A DNA stretch of 64,000 nucleotides from Serratia silvae (lineage in GTDB: Bacteria > Pseudomonadota > Gammaproteobacteria > Enterobacterales > Enterobacteriaceae): assembly GCF_023282985.1 (NCBI RefSeq), contig NZ_JAGQDC010000003.1, positions 372,001 through 436,000 of the forward strand, in the 5' to 3' direction. Shown here in pieces: positions 39,453 to 48,650 of the stretch. Positions within the stretch are counted from its first letter, which is position 1. Each line of letters begins with the position of its first letter. The position numbers were made by a program, and so were the translations under genes. Under the pieces are notes generated by a model. The model was not told the DNA's origin and searched no databases. It worked only from the letters and a program-made list of their open reading frames with translations.

Positions 39453-39992
39453 TTAGCCGACGATCTCGGCCAGGCTCAGCTCTTCACTGATTTGCTTGAC
39501 CCAGGCGTCTACACGTTCGTTGGTCAGCTCAGGTTGACGATCTTCGTCAATGGCCAACCCGATAAAGTGGTCGTCGTCTGCCAGGCCCTTGGAGGCTTCG
39601 AAATGGTAGCCTTTGGTTGGCCAGTAGCCGACGATGGCCGCACCGCGTGGTTCAATGATGTCGCGGATGGTGCCCATCGCATCGCAGAAATATTCCGCGT
39701 AGTCTTCCTGATCGCCACAGCCAAACAGCGCCACCAGCTTGCCGTTAAAGTCGATATCTTCCAACGTCGGGAAGAAGTCATCCCAGTCGCACTGTGCTTC
39801 GCCATAGTACCAGGTTGGGATACCGAGCAGCAGGATATCAAACGCTGCCAGATCTTCTTTGCTGCTTTTGGCGATGTCGTGGATTTCAGCCACGTCGTTG
39901 CCGAATTTTTGCTGAAGCGTCTTTTGGATCATCTTGGCAATGTTTTCGGTATTGCCAGTGTCGCTGCCAAAGAAAATGCCTACATGAGCCAT
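39453..39992 (-). CDS. fldA: Flavodoxin 1
   Basis: FMN-containing electron carrier for, among others, IspG/IspH, biotin synthase and pyruvate formate-lyase activase. It has 179 residues (E. coli 176). The phosphate-binding loop FFGSDTGNTENIAK and the FMN-stacking segments GIPTWYYGE and GCGDQEDYAEYFCDA are intact. It precedes fur on the same strand. Confidence 0.97.
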   Translation of the reverse strand: MAHVGIFFGSDTGNTENIAKMIQKTLQQKFGNDVAEIHDIAKSSKEDLAAFDILLLGIPTWYYGEAQCDWDDFFPTLEDIDFNGKLVALFGCGDQEDYAEYFCDAMGTIRDIIEPRGAAIVGYWPTKGYHFEASKGLADDDHFIGLAIDEDRQPELTNERVDAWVKQISEELSLAEIVG

Positions 39993-40195
39993 AGTAAAGA
40001 TAACCTTTTAATTCAAATGAATGTGTTGCGTAAACGCGGCTTGAGGCGCTGCCAAGGGCAGGCTTGCTCAGCCGTAAATGCGTATCATGCCAGAAATTTG
40101 CCCTGAGGTTTTATCGCGTTTATGCGATACCTCTGCGGAGGTGGAACCGATCTGGCGTCATCCTTAACGCCGTGCCGCGCGTGCGGCAGCAGAGA

Positions 40196-40483
40196 TCAGT
40201 GTTCTGGCTGTTCTTCTGCCAGTTGGGCCAACAGCATTTGCTCGATCAATTCGCTGCGGCTGATATTGCGCTGGTCGGCCAGTTTGTTCAGAGCATCTAC
40301 CGCGTCTGCGTTGATTTTCAGCTCCACACGCCGTAATCCACGCACTTTGTCCCGTCGTAGCTGATTGCGCTTATTAATTCTAAGCTGTTCATCACGGGAA
40401 AGCGGGTTGGTTTTCGGGCGCCCTGGACGGCGTTCATCTGCGAACAGATCCAGCGTCGTGCGATCCGTTTGTTCTTTTGCCAT
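40196..40483 (-). CDS. ybfE: LexA-regulated protein YbfE
   Basis: A 95-residue protein, in E. coli a LexA-regulated gene of unknown function. It is highly charged; GRPKTNPLSRDEQLRINKRNQLRRDK resembles a DNA-contacting tail and the C-terminal half (ELKINADAVDALNKLADQRNISRSELIEQML) a ribbon-helix-helix fold. I could not find a clear LexA box upstream, so SOS control is not supported by this sequence. Confidence 0.92.
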   Translation of the reverse strand: MAKEQTDRTTLDLFADERRPGRPKTNPLSRDEQLRINKRNQLRRDKVRGLRRVELKINADAVDALNKLADQRNISRSELIEQMLLAQLAEEQPEH

Positions 40484-40730
40484 TGTTGCGCTACTGCAAG
40501 GGAGTTTGCATCAAAAAGCGGTTTACGCTTCCAGACGGTTCGATTTACACAATTCGGGCCAATAAACCCTAACCCAAATTCACCCCCAGCCAAACGCAGG
40601 TTCACGCCTGGACAGGGTGGCAAAATTATAGCGCGCCATATTACCCCAGCAGATGGAGCGACGACAATGCCTAACTTAGCCACAAACGCGCTAAGCCATT
40701 CACTCTAGCGCGTTTTTTCGCCACTTAAGC

Positions 40731-41501
40731 TCACGACTGGTCAATAAAGCGGTGGATTGCCCGTAATACGGCGTCCGGTTTCTCCGCATGGACCCAGTGG
40801 CCGCAGCCTGCAACCACATAGGCGCGAGCCTGCGGGAACTGGCGAGCGATGTCATCGCGGTAGCTATCCTGTACGTAAGGTGAGAGGCCACCACGGATAA
40901 ACAGCGTTGGGTGCGGCCAGGGCGGAACTTCCTGCCAGCCGATAATGTTCTCGTATTGTTCGATCAATACCGGCAGGTTGAATCGCCAGCTGCCAGCATG
41001 GAAAGATTTCAACAGAAACTGGATCACGCCTTCTTCATCCAGCGTGGCCCGCATTAACTGTGCAGCCTGCTGACGCTGGGTGATACCCGCATCGGTAACG
41101 GCTTGCAGTGCGGTAAAGATCTGGTCATGGCGGCGAGTGTCGTAATCCACCGGGGCGATATCGATCGCCACCAGCCGCTCAATCCGCTCCGGGGCTAGCG
41201 CGGTTAAGGCCATCGCCGCTTTGCCGCCCATCGAGTGGCCGATCACGATGGCTTTTGCTATCTGCAAGTCGTCTAACAGCGTCAACAGATCCTGCGCCAT
41301 CGCCGGGTAGGTCATCTCTGCCGCGCGTGGTGACAGCCCGTGATTGCGCAGATCGACCTTGATCACCGTATGCTGTTGGTTCAGGTCGCGCGCCAGCACG
41401 CCCAGGTTATCCAGATTGCCAAACAGACCGTGGATCAACACGATCGGTAAGCTCGCTGGCGTGGCAGCCTCTGCGGCCAGTAATTGATAATGTAATTTCA
41501 T
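40731..41501 (-). CDS. ybfF: Alpha/beta-hydrolase esterase YbfF
   Basis: Esterase acting on acyl-CoA-like and short esters in E. coli. The ATG at 41501 gives 256 residues (E. coli 254); the frame extends 38 codons further without family likeness. The nucleophile elbow is GHSMGGKAA, the oxyanion region LIHGLFGNLDN, and the catalytic His is in GCGHWVHAEKPD. Divergent from seqA. Confidence 0.94.
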   Translation of the reverse strand: MKLHYQLLAAEAATPASLPIVLIHGLFGNLDNLGVLARDLNQQHTVIKVDLRNHGLSPRAAEMTYPAMAQDLLTLLDDLQIAKAIVIGHSMGGKAAMALTALAPERIERLVAIDIAPVDYDTRRHDQIFTALQAVTDAGITQRQQAAQLMRATLDEEGVIQFLLKSFHAGSWRFNLPVLIEQYENIIGWQEVPPWPHPTLFIRGGLSPYVQDSYRDDIARQFPQARAYVVAGCGHWVHAEKPDAVLRAIHRFIDQS

Positions 41502-41663
41502 GGTGATGTTCGTGATCTTGAGATAATGAGTTAGGTTAACATGGCTAGAGAGATTATTGGTTTGTTCGCAGAATTTTGCCGATATTTCATGGTATGGTGA
41601 GGGGTTGGCGGCCAAGGCGGTTGGCTAAAGTCTGCTTTTGCCGTTTGGGAGAACATTGTAGTG

Positions 41664-41691
41664 TTCGCACCCGCGCTTTTAACCTTATAAT
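41664..41691 (+). promoter_or_regulatory. Candidate seqA promoter
   Basis: TATAAT (41686-41691) with TTCGCA 16 bases upstream, ending 63 bases before the seqA start. Confidence 0.4.
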
Positions 41692-41754
41692 CCCATGGCT
41701 TGAATGCACCAATTGGCTTCAGGTTCATAAGTAGAAAAAACGTACTGGATAAAG

Positions 41755-42297
41755 ATGAAAACTATTGAAGTCGACGAAGAACTTTACCGCTATATTGCCA
41801 GCCACACGCAACATATCGGTGAAAGCGCGTCTGATATTTTACGGCGTATGTTGAAGTTTACCGCAGGCCAGCCTGTACGAACGGCCCCTGTGGTTGCCAG
41901 TGGCCAGGCAGAGCCGTCAGTGGCAGCCATTGCCGTTCAGCGGCCGCGTGATCGCGTGCGTGCGGTGCGCGAGTTGCTGCTGTCGGACGAATATGCCGAA
42001 CAGAACAAAGCTGTAAATCGTTTTATGCTGGTACTTTCCACCTTGTACACCCTCGATGCGGCGGGCTTTGCCGCGGCAACGGATTCGTTGCATGGCCGTA
42101 CCCGTACCTATTTTGCTGGCGATCAGCAAACGCTGCTGGCCAATGGGAACCATACCAAGCCCAAGCACGTGCCAGGTACGCCTTACTGGGTGATCACCAA
42201 TACCAACACTGGCCGCAAACGCAGCATGATCGAACACATCATGCAGGCCATGCAGTTCCCGGCGGAACTGATCGAGAAAGTTTGCGGCACCGTCTAA
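41755..42297 (+). CDS. seqA: Replication-sequestration protein SeqA
   Basis: Binds hemimethylated GATC sites and delays re-initiation at oriC. It has 180 residues (E. coli 181). The N-terminal oligomerisation helix (MKTIEVDEELYRYIASHTQHIGE) and the C-terminal DNA-binding domain (NGNHTKPKHVPGTPYWVITNTNTGRKRSMI) are intact, joined by an Ala/Val-rich linker. Upstream of pgm, as in E. coli. Confidence 0.97.
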   Translation: MKTIEVDEELYRYIASHTQHIGESASDILRRMLKFTAGQPVRTAPVVASGQAEPSVAAIAVQRPRDRVRAVRELLLSDEYAEQNKAVNRFMLVLSTLYTLDAAGFAAATDSLHGRTRTYFAGDQQTLLANGNHTKPKHVPGTPYWVITNTNTGRKRSMIEHIMQAMQFPAELIEKVCGTV

Positions 42298-42374
42298 TTT
42301 AGCGAACAGCCCGTCACGGTGGCCGTATGCGACTCATTGCCCGGCCACGGTACTGGCATTTTAGGGAGTAGTCG

Positions 42375-44018
42375 ATGGCGAATGACCCACGTGCCGGGCA
42401 ACCCGCTCAGCAAAGTGATTTGATCAATGTAGCCCAGCTGACGTCGCAGTATTATGTGCTGCAACCAGAGGCCGGTAATGCCGCTCACGCGGTGAAATTC
42501 GGTACCTCAGGGCATCGTGGCAGTGCGCTGCGTCAGAGCTTTAACGAAGCACATATCCTGGCTATCGCTCAGGCCATTGCCGAAGTGCGTCGTCAACAGG
42601 GCACCACTGGCCCTTGCTATGTGGGTAAAGACACCCATGCGCTGTCCGAACCCGCCTTTATTTCCGTTCTGGAAGTGCTGACCGCCAACGGTGTTGACGT
42701 GGTGGTGCAGGAAAACAACGGCTTTACGCCAACGCCTGCCGTGTCACACGCTATCTTGTGCTTCAACCGCAAGGGGGGCGCACAGGCAGATGGCATCGTG
42801 ATTACGCCTTCGCATAACCCACCTGAAGACGGCGGTATCAAATATAACCCGCCAAACGGTGGCCCAGCCGATACCAACCTGACTTCCGTGATTGAAAAGC
42901 GTGCCAACGAACTGCTGAGCCTCAAGCTGCAGGGCGTGCAGCGTCAATCGCTGGATAAAGCCTGGAACGGCGGCCATCTCCATGCGCAAGATCTGGTGCA
43001 GCCTTACGTGGAAGGGCTGGTGGATATCGTCGATATGCCTGCCATTCAGCGTGCGGGCCTGAAACTGGGCGTTGACCCGCTTGGCGGTTCCGGGATTGCC
43101 TACTGGCAGCGCATTGCCGAGCACTATAAGCTGGATCTGACGCTGGTGAATGATTCCATCGATCAGACCTTCCGCTTTATGCACCTCGACCATGACGGCA
43201 TCATCCGTATGGACTGCTCGTCAGAATCGGCAATGGCTGGTCTGCTGGCCCTGCGTGACAAGTTCGATCTGGCGTTTGCCAATGATCCTGACTATGACCG
43301 CCACGGTATCGTCACGCCTGCGGGTCTGATGAACCCGAATCACTACCTGGCCGTTGCCATCAATTATCTGTTCCAGCATCGCCCGCAATGGGGCACCAAC
43401 GTTGCCGTGGGTAAAACGCTGGTTTCCAGCGCGATGATCGACCGCGTAGTAACCGATCTAGGCCGCAAGCTGGTGGAAGTGCCGGTTGGTTTCAAATGGT
43501 TTGTTGACGGCCTGTTCGACGGCAGCTTCGGCTTCGGCGGCGAAGAGAGCGCCGGGGCTTCATTCCTGCGCTTCGACGGCACGCCTTGGTCTACCGACAA
43601 AGACGGCATCATCATGTGCCTGCTGGCGGCAGAGATCACTGCGGTCACCGGTGAAAACCCGCAGCATCATTATAACGATCTGGCCAAACGCTTCGGTGCG
43701 CCAAGCTACAACCGTATTCAGGCTCCGGCAACCTCCGCACAGAAAGCGGCGCTGTCCAAGCTGTCACCGGAAATGGTGAAGGCTAGCACCCTAGCGGGCG
43801 ATCCAATCACCGCGCGTTTGACGGCAGCTCCGGGTAACGGTGCTTCTATCGGCGGCCTGAAAGTGATGACTGACAACGGTTGGTTTGCCGCTCGTCCTTC
43901 GGGCACCGAAGAGGCCTACAAGATCTACTGTGAAAGCTTTCTGGGTGCCGAGCACCGCGAGAAGATCGAACATGAAGCGGTCGAGATCGTCAGCGAAGTG
44001 TTAGCTTCAGCCAAGTAA
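42375..44018 (+). CDS. pgm: Phosphoglucomutase
   Basis: Interconverts glucose-1-P and glucose-6-P. It has 547 residues (E. coli 546). The phosphoserine is S146 in [24 protein letters not shown] is near the start, the metal loop is NDPDYDRHG, and the sugar-binding [10 protein letters not shown] follows. Lies 77 bases after seqA with an AGGGAG ribosome site, possibly co-transcribed. Confidence 0.98.
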   Translation: MANDPRAGQPAQQSDLINVAQLTSQYYVLQPEAGNAAHAVKFGTSGHRGSALRQSFNEAHILAIAQAIAEVRRQQGTTGPCYVGKDTHALSEPAFISVLEVLTANGVDVVVQENNGFTPTPAVSHAILCFNRKGGAQADGIVITPSHNPPEDGGIKYNPPNGGPADTNLTSVIEKRANELLSLKLQGVQRQSLDKAWNGGHLHAQDLVQPYVEGLVDIVDMPAIQRAGLKLGVDPLGGSGIAYWQRIAEHYKLDLTLVNDSIDQTFRFMHLDHDGIIRMDCSSESAMAGLLALRDKFDLAFANDPDYDRHGIVTPAGLMNPNHYLAVAINYLFQHRPQWGTNVAVGKTLVSSAMIDRVVTDLGRKLVEVPVGFKWFVDGLFDGSFGFGGEESAGASFLRFDGTPWSTDKDGIIMCLLAAEITAVTGENPQHHYNDLAKRFGAPSYNRIQAPATSAQKAALSKLSPEMVKASTLAGDPITARLTAAPGNGASIGGLKVMTDNGWFAARPSGTEEAYKIYCESFLGAEHREKIEHEAVEIVSEVLASAK

Positions 44019-44040
44019 TCTCTCCCTAACTAATGAAAAT

Positions 44041-44064
44041 GCGCTGTTTTTACAGCGCTTTTTT
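44041..44064 (+). terminator. Terminator of pgm
   Basis: GCGCTGT-TTTT-ACAGCGC followed by TTTTTT, 22 bases after the stop. Confidence 0.93.
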
Positions 44065-44073
44065 ATGCCTGCA

Positions 44074-44090
44074 ATTTAGATATATCTAAT
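44074..44090. promoter_or_regulatory. PadR-type operator, copy 1
   Basis: ATTTAGATATATCTAAT: a palindrome (TTAGATA/TATCTAA) repeated at 44148. Its repetition upstream of a PadR regulator points to autoregulation. Confidence 0.6.
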
Positions 44091-44110
44091 TTCAGGTTAC
44101 CTCTTGCACA

Positions 44111-44124
44111 TTTAGATATATCGA
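44111..44124. promoter_or_regulatory. PadR-type operator, degenerate copy 2
   Basis: TTTAGATATATCGA matches the left 12 bases of the other copies; the right arm is altered and followed by TCTAGATTAGA. It lies midway between copies 1 and 3. Confidence 0.5.
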
Positions 44125-44147
44125 TCTAGATTAGAGCCATCGACAGG

Positions 44148-44163
44148 TTTAGATATATCTAAA
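44148..44163. promoter_or_regulatory. PadR-type operator, copy 3
   Basis: TTTAGATATATCTAAA, a perfect 16-base palindrome, 39 bases before the regulator start; well placed to block transcription. Confidence 0.65.
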
Positions 44164-44202
44164 TGCGTCGATAGCCGTATCATCAATCAAGAGGTAACAA
44201 CT

Positions 44203-44868
44203 ATGATGTTTAATCGATTTGCACGTAACCACTCACACGGTCACCACGACCATGATGAACAGCGGGAAGAAGGGCATTGCCACCATCGCCGTGGCGGCCG
44301 TCACCATTTTGCTGGCCGTGGAGAACATGGTCGCGGTGGTGAAGAACATGGCCGTGGCGGGCGTGGGCGTCATCGCCTGTTTGAGCACGGGGATCTGCGT
44401 TTGGTGCTGCTGGCGCTGGTAGAGCGTAAACCTAGCCACGGCTACGAGCTGATCAAGGCGATCGAAGAGGCTTCTTCCGGCCTGTATGTACCAAGCCCTG
44501 GTGTGATTTACCCAACCCTCACGCTGTTGGAAGAGCAAGACTTCCTGGAACCGGCGGTGGCTGGCAATGGCCGTAAGAGCTACCAAATTACCGAACTCGG
44601 CAAGCAGGAGCTGCAAAAGCATCAGGCGGCCATCGAAGTGATTTTTGCCCGTCTGGCTGGCGCTGGGCGTGACCATCGCCATGAAGGGAATCTGGCCGAA
44701 GGGATCTCCGAAGTGATGCATCGCCTGCGCTATCTGCTGCGCGGCAACATGATGCGTGCGGATTTGTCTCAGGAGCAGGTCGGGCGTATCAATCAGGCAC
44801 TGTTGACCGCCGTAGAGGCTATCGAAGCCGAAATGGGTCAGCCAAAACAGCCGCAGGAGGATAACTGA
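44203..44868 (+). CDS. PadR-family regulator with histidine-rich metal-binding N-terminus (YqjI-like)
   Basis: A 221-residue regulator. The first 62 residues carry 14 histidines and a cysteine (for example NHSHGHHDHD, GHCHHRR) in a Gly/Arg-rich stretch, a likely metal-binding extension. A PadR winged-helix domain follows (GDLRLVLLALVERKPSHGYELIKAIEEASSG, PSPGVIYPTLTLLEEQ), then a C-terminal dimer helix. This layout is that of E. coli YqjI, a nickel/iron-responsive repressor, but the genes beside it differ. AAGAGG lies upstream. Metal sensing is inference; PadR membership is clear. Confidence 0.9.
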   Translation: MMFNRFARNHSHGHHDHDEQREEGHCHHRRGGRHHFAGRGEHGRGGEEHGRGGRGRHRLFEHGDLRLVLLALVERKPSHGYELIKAIEEASSGLYVPSPGVIYPTLTLLEEQDFLEPAVAGNGRKSYQITELGKQELQKHQAAIEVIFARLAGAGRDHRHEGNLAEGISEVMHRLRYLLRGNMMRADLSQEQVGRINQALLTAVEAIEAEMGQPKQPQEDN

Positions 44869-45176
44869 TGCCAGGCCACCGTTTCCGCATTACCGTAGAA
44901 GCCTTGACCGATCGCAAAGGCGAACCCGTCGACAAGCCGGAGTTGGTGTTTGAGGTAGAAAATCACGACGATATTCTGGCCATTGTTGAACGCATTCAAG
45001 GGCGAGAAGATCTGAACTTTGGCGAACAAAACAGCGCGGCGTTTGCCGTCGGGCTGAAGCTGTTCTCCGAAGTGATGATAGAAAACCGCAAGCATCCGCT
45101 GTTTGAGCCACTGCGTGACTCGTTTAAGGAGTTCATGATCGGACTGAAGAAAGGGCCAACATCGTCGCAGGATTAA
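44868..45176 (+). CDS. DUF3861-type small protein
   Basis: A 102-residue cytosolic protein that I would place in DUF3861 from its start (HRFRITVEALTDRKGEP) and its length; no function is known. No cysteines, no signal peptide. Its ATG overlaps the stop of the PadR gene (TGATG), so it is translationally coupled and probably belongs to the same regulatory unit. Its 3' end overlaps the 3' end of kdpE on the opposite strand by four bases. Confidence 0.8.
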   Translation: MPGHRFRITVEALTDRKGEPVDKPELVFEVENHDDILAIVERIQGREDLNFGEQNSAAFAVGLKLFSEVMIENRKHPLFEPLRDSFKEFMIGLKKGPTSSQD

Positions 45177-45862
45177 GGCATAAACCGATAGCCGACGCCG
45201 GTCTCAGTGAGCAAATGTCTGGGCCGCGCCGGATCGGCTTCCAGCTTTTGCCGCAGATGGCCCATATAGATGCGCAGGTAGTGGCTGTGTTCGACGTAAT
45301 TGGGTCCCCAGACGTGGCTGAGTAACTGCCGCTGGGTGATCACCTTCCCGGAGTTGGCTAACAGCTCGGACAGCAAACGAAATTCGATGGGCGTCAGATG
45401 CAGATCTTCACCGTTACGTAATACGCTACGGTTGATCAGATCGACGGTGATATCGGAGAAGCTGATCAACGGGCTTTCCTGTTGGCTATTGGCGTGGCGG
45501 CGCAGCGCAACCCGCACCCGAGCCAGCAGTTCACCAATGCCGAACGGCTTGCTGAGATAGTCATCGGCTCCCGCATCCAGCGCGGCAATCTTGTCCTCTT
45601 CGGCATGGCGTGCGGAAAGGACGATCACTGGCACGGCGCTCCATTGGCGCAGATCGCGAATGTAGTCCAATCCGTCGCCATCGGGCAACCCTAAATCGAG
45701 AATGATCAGATCCGGTTTGCGCGTGCCAGCCTCTATCAGCCCACGCTGCAACGTTTCACTTTCAAACACCCGTAACCCTTCGCTCTCCAGCGCGGTGCGC
45801 ACGAAGCGGCGGATCTCTTTCTCGTCTTCCACAATCAGAATGTTAGTCGGTGATGTGGTCAC
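45173..45862 (-). CDS. kdpE: Response regulator KdpE
   Basis: OmpR-family regulator that activates kdpFABC. It has 229 residues (E. coli 225), starting with GTG at 45862. The receiver domain has the phospho-acceptor at about D56 (LIILDLGLPDGDG) and a Lys in LSKPFG; the C-terminal winged helix contains LTPIEFRLLSELL and VEHSHYLRIYMGHLRQKLE. It follows kdpD by 18 bases. Confidence 0.97.
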   Translation of the reverse strand: MTTSPTNILIVEDEKEIRRFVRTALESEGLRVFESETLQRGLIEAGTRKPDLIILDLGLPDGDGLDYIRDLRQWSAVPVIVLSARHAEEDKIAALDAGADDYLSKPFGIGELLARVRVALRRHANSQQESPLISFSDITVDLINRSVLRNGEDLHLTPIEFRLLSELLANSGKVITQRQLLSHVWGPNYVEHSHYLRIYMGHLRQKLEADPARPRHLLTETGVGYRFMP

Positions 45863-45880
45863 GGGGCCTCTACTCTTGGG

Positions 45881-48574
45881 TTACAAGTCAAAATCTGCTC
45901 CATCCAGTTCGGGTGGCTTTTCCAACGGCAGCATAAAGTGGAAACTGGCTCCGCCTTCGGCGCGGTTCTCCGCCCAGATGCGGCCGCCGTGTACTTCAAT
46001 AATGGCACGACAAATCGCTAATCCCAAGCCAACGCCGGGGATTGCCGACTCTTTATTGCCACGGGAGAACTTGTCAAATATCAGCTGGGTCTGTTCCTCT
46101 GGGATACCAGGGCCATTATCCCAAACTTCTACTTCCAGCCACTCCGGCAGCGCGTGGGCGCGGATCCCGATGATAGCATCGGCACCAGCATATTTATTGG
46201 CATTTTCCACCAGGTTGGTGAAGACTCGCTCTAACAGGCTACCGTCGCAGTTGATCAACACCATTTCTGGCGGCAGCTCCACCTTGATCTCGTGCAATAC
46301 CAGCAGCGGTTCCAGCATATGCAGCGATGCCCCGACGATCTCTTCCAGCGATTGCCACTCTTTGCGCAGGTTGAAGCCGCCAGATTGGATGCGAGCCATA
46401 TCCAGCAGATTGTTCACCAGGCGGGTGGTACTGAGCACCTGCTGGCGGATTTGGCTGGCCTGTGGGGCGTGGCTGGAGCCTTCGGTTGCCAGATCCAGCG
46501 TCAGGATCTCTGCCTGACCAAACAGTACGGTAAGCGGAGTACGCAGGTCGTGAGAGAGGGCGGCCAGCAGCGAGTTACGTAGCTGTTCGCGTTCGGCATC
46601 CAGCTTGGCCTCTTCGGCACTGCGGGCCAGATGCAGACGTTCCAGCGCGTTGGCGATCAGTACCGCAAAGGTCTGTAACAGCCGTTGTTGTTCCGGCACC
46701 ATCAACTGGCGCAGGTTGTTCGGCTCAATCGCCAGCAGGCCAAAGGTCTGTTTGGAGGTGCTGAGTGGCAGCAGCTGATAAGGAACGCCGGGCAGGGTGT
46801 CGGTACCGGCCCCGGCGGGTAAACCTTTGCCATAGCTCCAGCGGGCGATGGCTTCGTCTACCGACAGCAGGCCGCCTTCTTCACCCACCATCTGTTTTAA
46901 AGCGCCATCTTCCTGCGGCAACAGCAGTACGGTTTTAGCCTGGAAACTGCTGGAGATAAAATGACGGCTGGTCTTGGCGATGTCTTCCTTACTCAATGCC
47001 TGGCTAAGACCACGGGACATCTCATACAAATGGCGCGCCCGTTGTTCGCGATAGCGTGCCACCCGTGCCTGATAACGCACCCCGGCGGTCAGATTACCAA
47101 TGGTGATACCGACGATTAGCATCACGGCAAAGGTCAGTAAATATTGCATGTCGCTGACGGCGAACGACCATTCGGGCTGTACAAAGAACAAATCGAAGCT
47201 GGCGACGTTGATCACCGCAGCCAATACCGAAGGCCAGCGGCCAAAGAACAGGGCGACAAGTGCCACGCCCAGCAGGTAAACCATCACCAGGTTGGCCGAA
47301 TCAATGCCTGGCAGCAGCCATTGCGACAGCAGCGTGATGATGGCGCATAAAACGACGGCAACGGCGCAGCCCCGCAGCTGGAAACGCCATTTTTCACTAA
47401 AGGCTCGGTTATCGTGCTCTTTTATCTGCGGCTGCGGCGTATCGTTTTCCAGCGCGACAATCACCAGATCGAGATCCGGCCCAAGCTGCCCAAGGCGGTC
47501 GGCAAAGCTGCCGCGCAGCTTCCAGCGCTGTTCGCCACGGCGGCCAATAATGATTTTGCCCAGGTTATGTTCCCGGGCATAACGTAATACCGCGCGTTCT
47601 TCTGAAGGATCGGAAAGGGTGGCGGTTTCAGCCCCTAATTCTTGTGCCAGCCGCAAGGCCCGCAGGATGGCTCGCCGTTGATTCTCCGGCAGGCGGTGCA
47701 GCTTGGGGGTTTCGACATACACGGCATGCCAGTGGCAGCCGAGGCGTGCCGCCAGCCTTGCAGCGATGCGCACCAGCTTTTCGCTACCGCTGTTATGGCC
47801 GACGCACAGCAGGATGCTGTCACGGGTATGCCAGACCTTTTCACGCCCCTGGTTATCGCGAAAGGCCCGCATCTGATCGTCAACGCGGTCGGCGGTGCGG
47901 CGAAGTGCCAGCTCACGCAGGGCGATGAGGTTTCCCTTGCGGAAGAAATGTTCGATGGCACGTTCGGCCTGGCCGGGAATATAGACCTTGCCTTCGTTGA
48001 GCCGCTGGCGCAGATCGTCAGGGGGCAAGTCAACTAACACCACTTCGGTCGCTTCGTCAAACACGTGGTCGGGCACGGTTTCCCTGACCCGCACTCCGGT
48101 GATGCCGCCGACGACGTCGTTCAGGCTTTCCAGATGCTGGACGTTAACCGTGGTCAACACATCGATACCGGCATCCAGCAGTTCATCCACATCCTGCCAG
48201 CGTTTGGGATGGCGTGAGCCTTGGGCGTTACTGTGCGCCAGCTCATCCATCAGGATCAGGGCAGGATTACGTGCCAAAGCGGCATCAAGGTCGAACTCCT
48301 GCACCTGGCGGCCGCGATGCTGGATGCGTTTTGCTGGCAGGATCGACAGCCCTTGCAGCAACGCCGCCGTTTCTTGGCGGCCGTGGGTTTCCACTACACC
48401 GATCAGCACGTCTAGCCCCTGCGCCCGTTGCCGCTGGGCCTCCTGCAACATGGCGTAGGTTTTACCTACCCCGGCACAGGCACCGAAGAAGACCTTCAGT
48501 TTGCCGCGTGGCTTTTCATTGGCGAGCGCCAGCAGGCTGTCAGGATCGGGGCGTTGCAGTTCGTCATCCACCAT
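45881..48574 (-). CDS. kdpD: Potassium/osmosensor histidine kinase KdpD
   Basis: Sensor kinase for low potassium. I use the ATG at 48574 (897 residues; E. coli 894), with AAGGA seven bases upstream; two earlier in-frame ATGs at 48595 and 48613 lack this. Order: N-terminal KdpD domain with Walker A GACAGVGKTY, a USP-like domain (ILLCVGHNSGSEKLVR), four membrane segments (about 400-500), GAF-like region, phospho-His H675 in LSHDLRTPLTVL, and ATPase G-boxes DNGPGIPEE and GVGLGLAICRAI. Confidence 0.97.
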   Translation of the reverse strand: MVDDELQRPDPDSLLALANEKPRGKLKVFFGACAGVGKTYAMLQEAQRQRAQGLDVLIGVVETHGRQETAALLQGLSILPAKRIQHRGRQVQEFDLDAALARNPALILMDELAHSNAQGSRHPKRWQDVDELLDAGIDVLTTVNVQHLESLNDVVGGITGVRVRETVPDHVFDEATEVVLVDLPPDDLRQRLNEGKVYIPGQAERAIEHFFRKGNLIALRELALRRTADRVDDQMRAFRDNQGREKVWHTRDSILLCVGHNSGSEKLVRIAARLAARLGCHWHAVYVETPKLHRLPENQRRAILRALRLAQELGAETATLSDPSEERAVLRYAREHNLGKIIIGRRGEQRWKLRGSFADRLGQLGPDLDLVIVALENDTPQPQIKEHDNRAFSEKWRFQLRGCAVAVVLCAIITLLSQWLLPGIDSANLVMVYLLGVALVALFFGRWPSVLAAVINVASFDLFFVQPEWSFAVSDMQYLLTFAVMLIVGITIGNLTAGVRYQARVARYREQRARHLYEMSRGLSQALSKEDIAKTSRHFISSSFQAKTVLLLPQEDGALKQMVGEEGGLLSVDEAIARWSYGKGLPAGAGTDTLPGVPYQLLPLSTSKQTFGLLAIEPNNLRQLMVPEQQRLLQTFAVLIANALERLHLARSAEEAKLDAEREQLRNSLLAALSHDLRTPLTVLFGQAEILTLDLATEGSSHAPQASQIRQQVLSTTRLVNNLLDMARIQSGGFNLRKEWQSLEEIVGASLHMLEPLLVLHEIKVELPPEMVLINCDGSLLERVFTNLVENANKYAGADAIIGIRAHALPEWLEVEVWDNGPGIPEEQTQLIFDKFSRGNKESAIPGVGLGLAICRAIIEVHGGRIWAENRAEGGASFHFMLPLEKPPELDGADFDL

Positions 48575-48650
48575 CAAAGTTCCTTGTTTACCCATGCAAA
48601 GCGGGTTCGGCAATGCCGAACCCTTTAATTATGTTTTATCGCGTTTGTCG

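Noticed and set aside
40484-40730. A LexA (SOS) box upstream of ybfE
   Set aside because: Expected from E. coli, but the best match (CTGT-N8-GAAC) keeps only one half-site of CTGT-N8-ACAG. Not supported.
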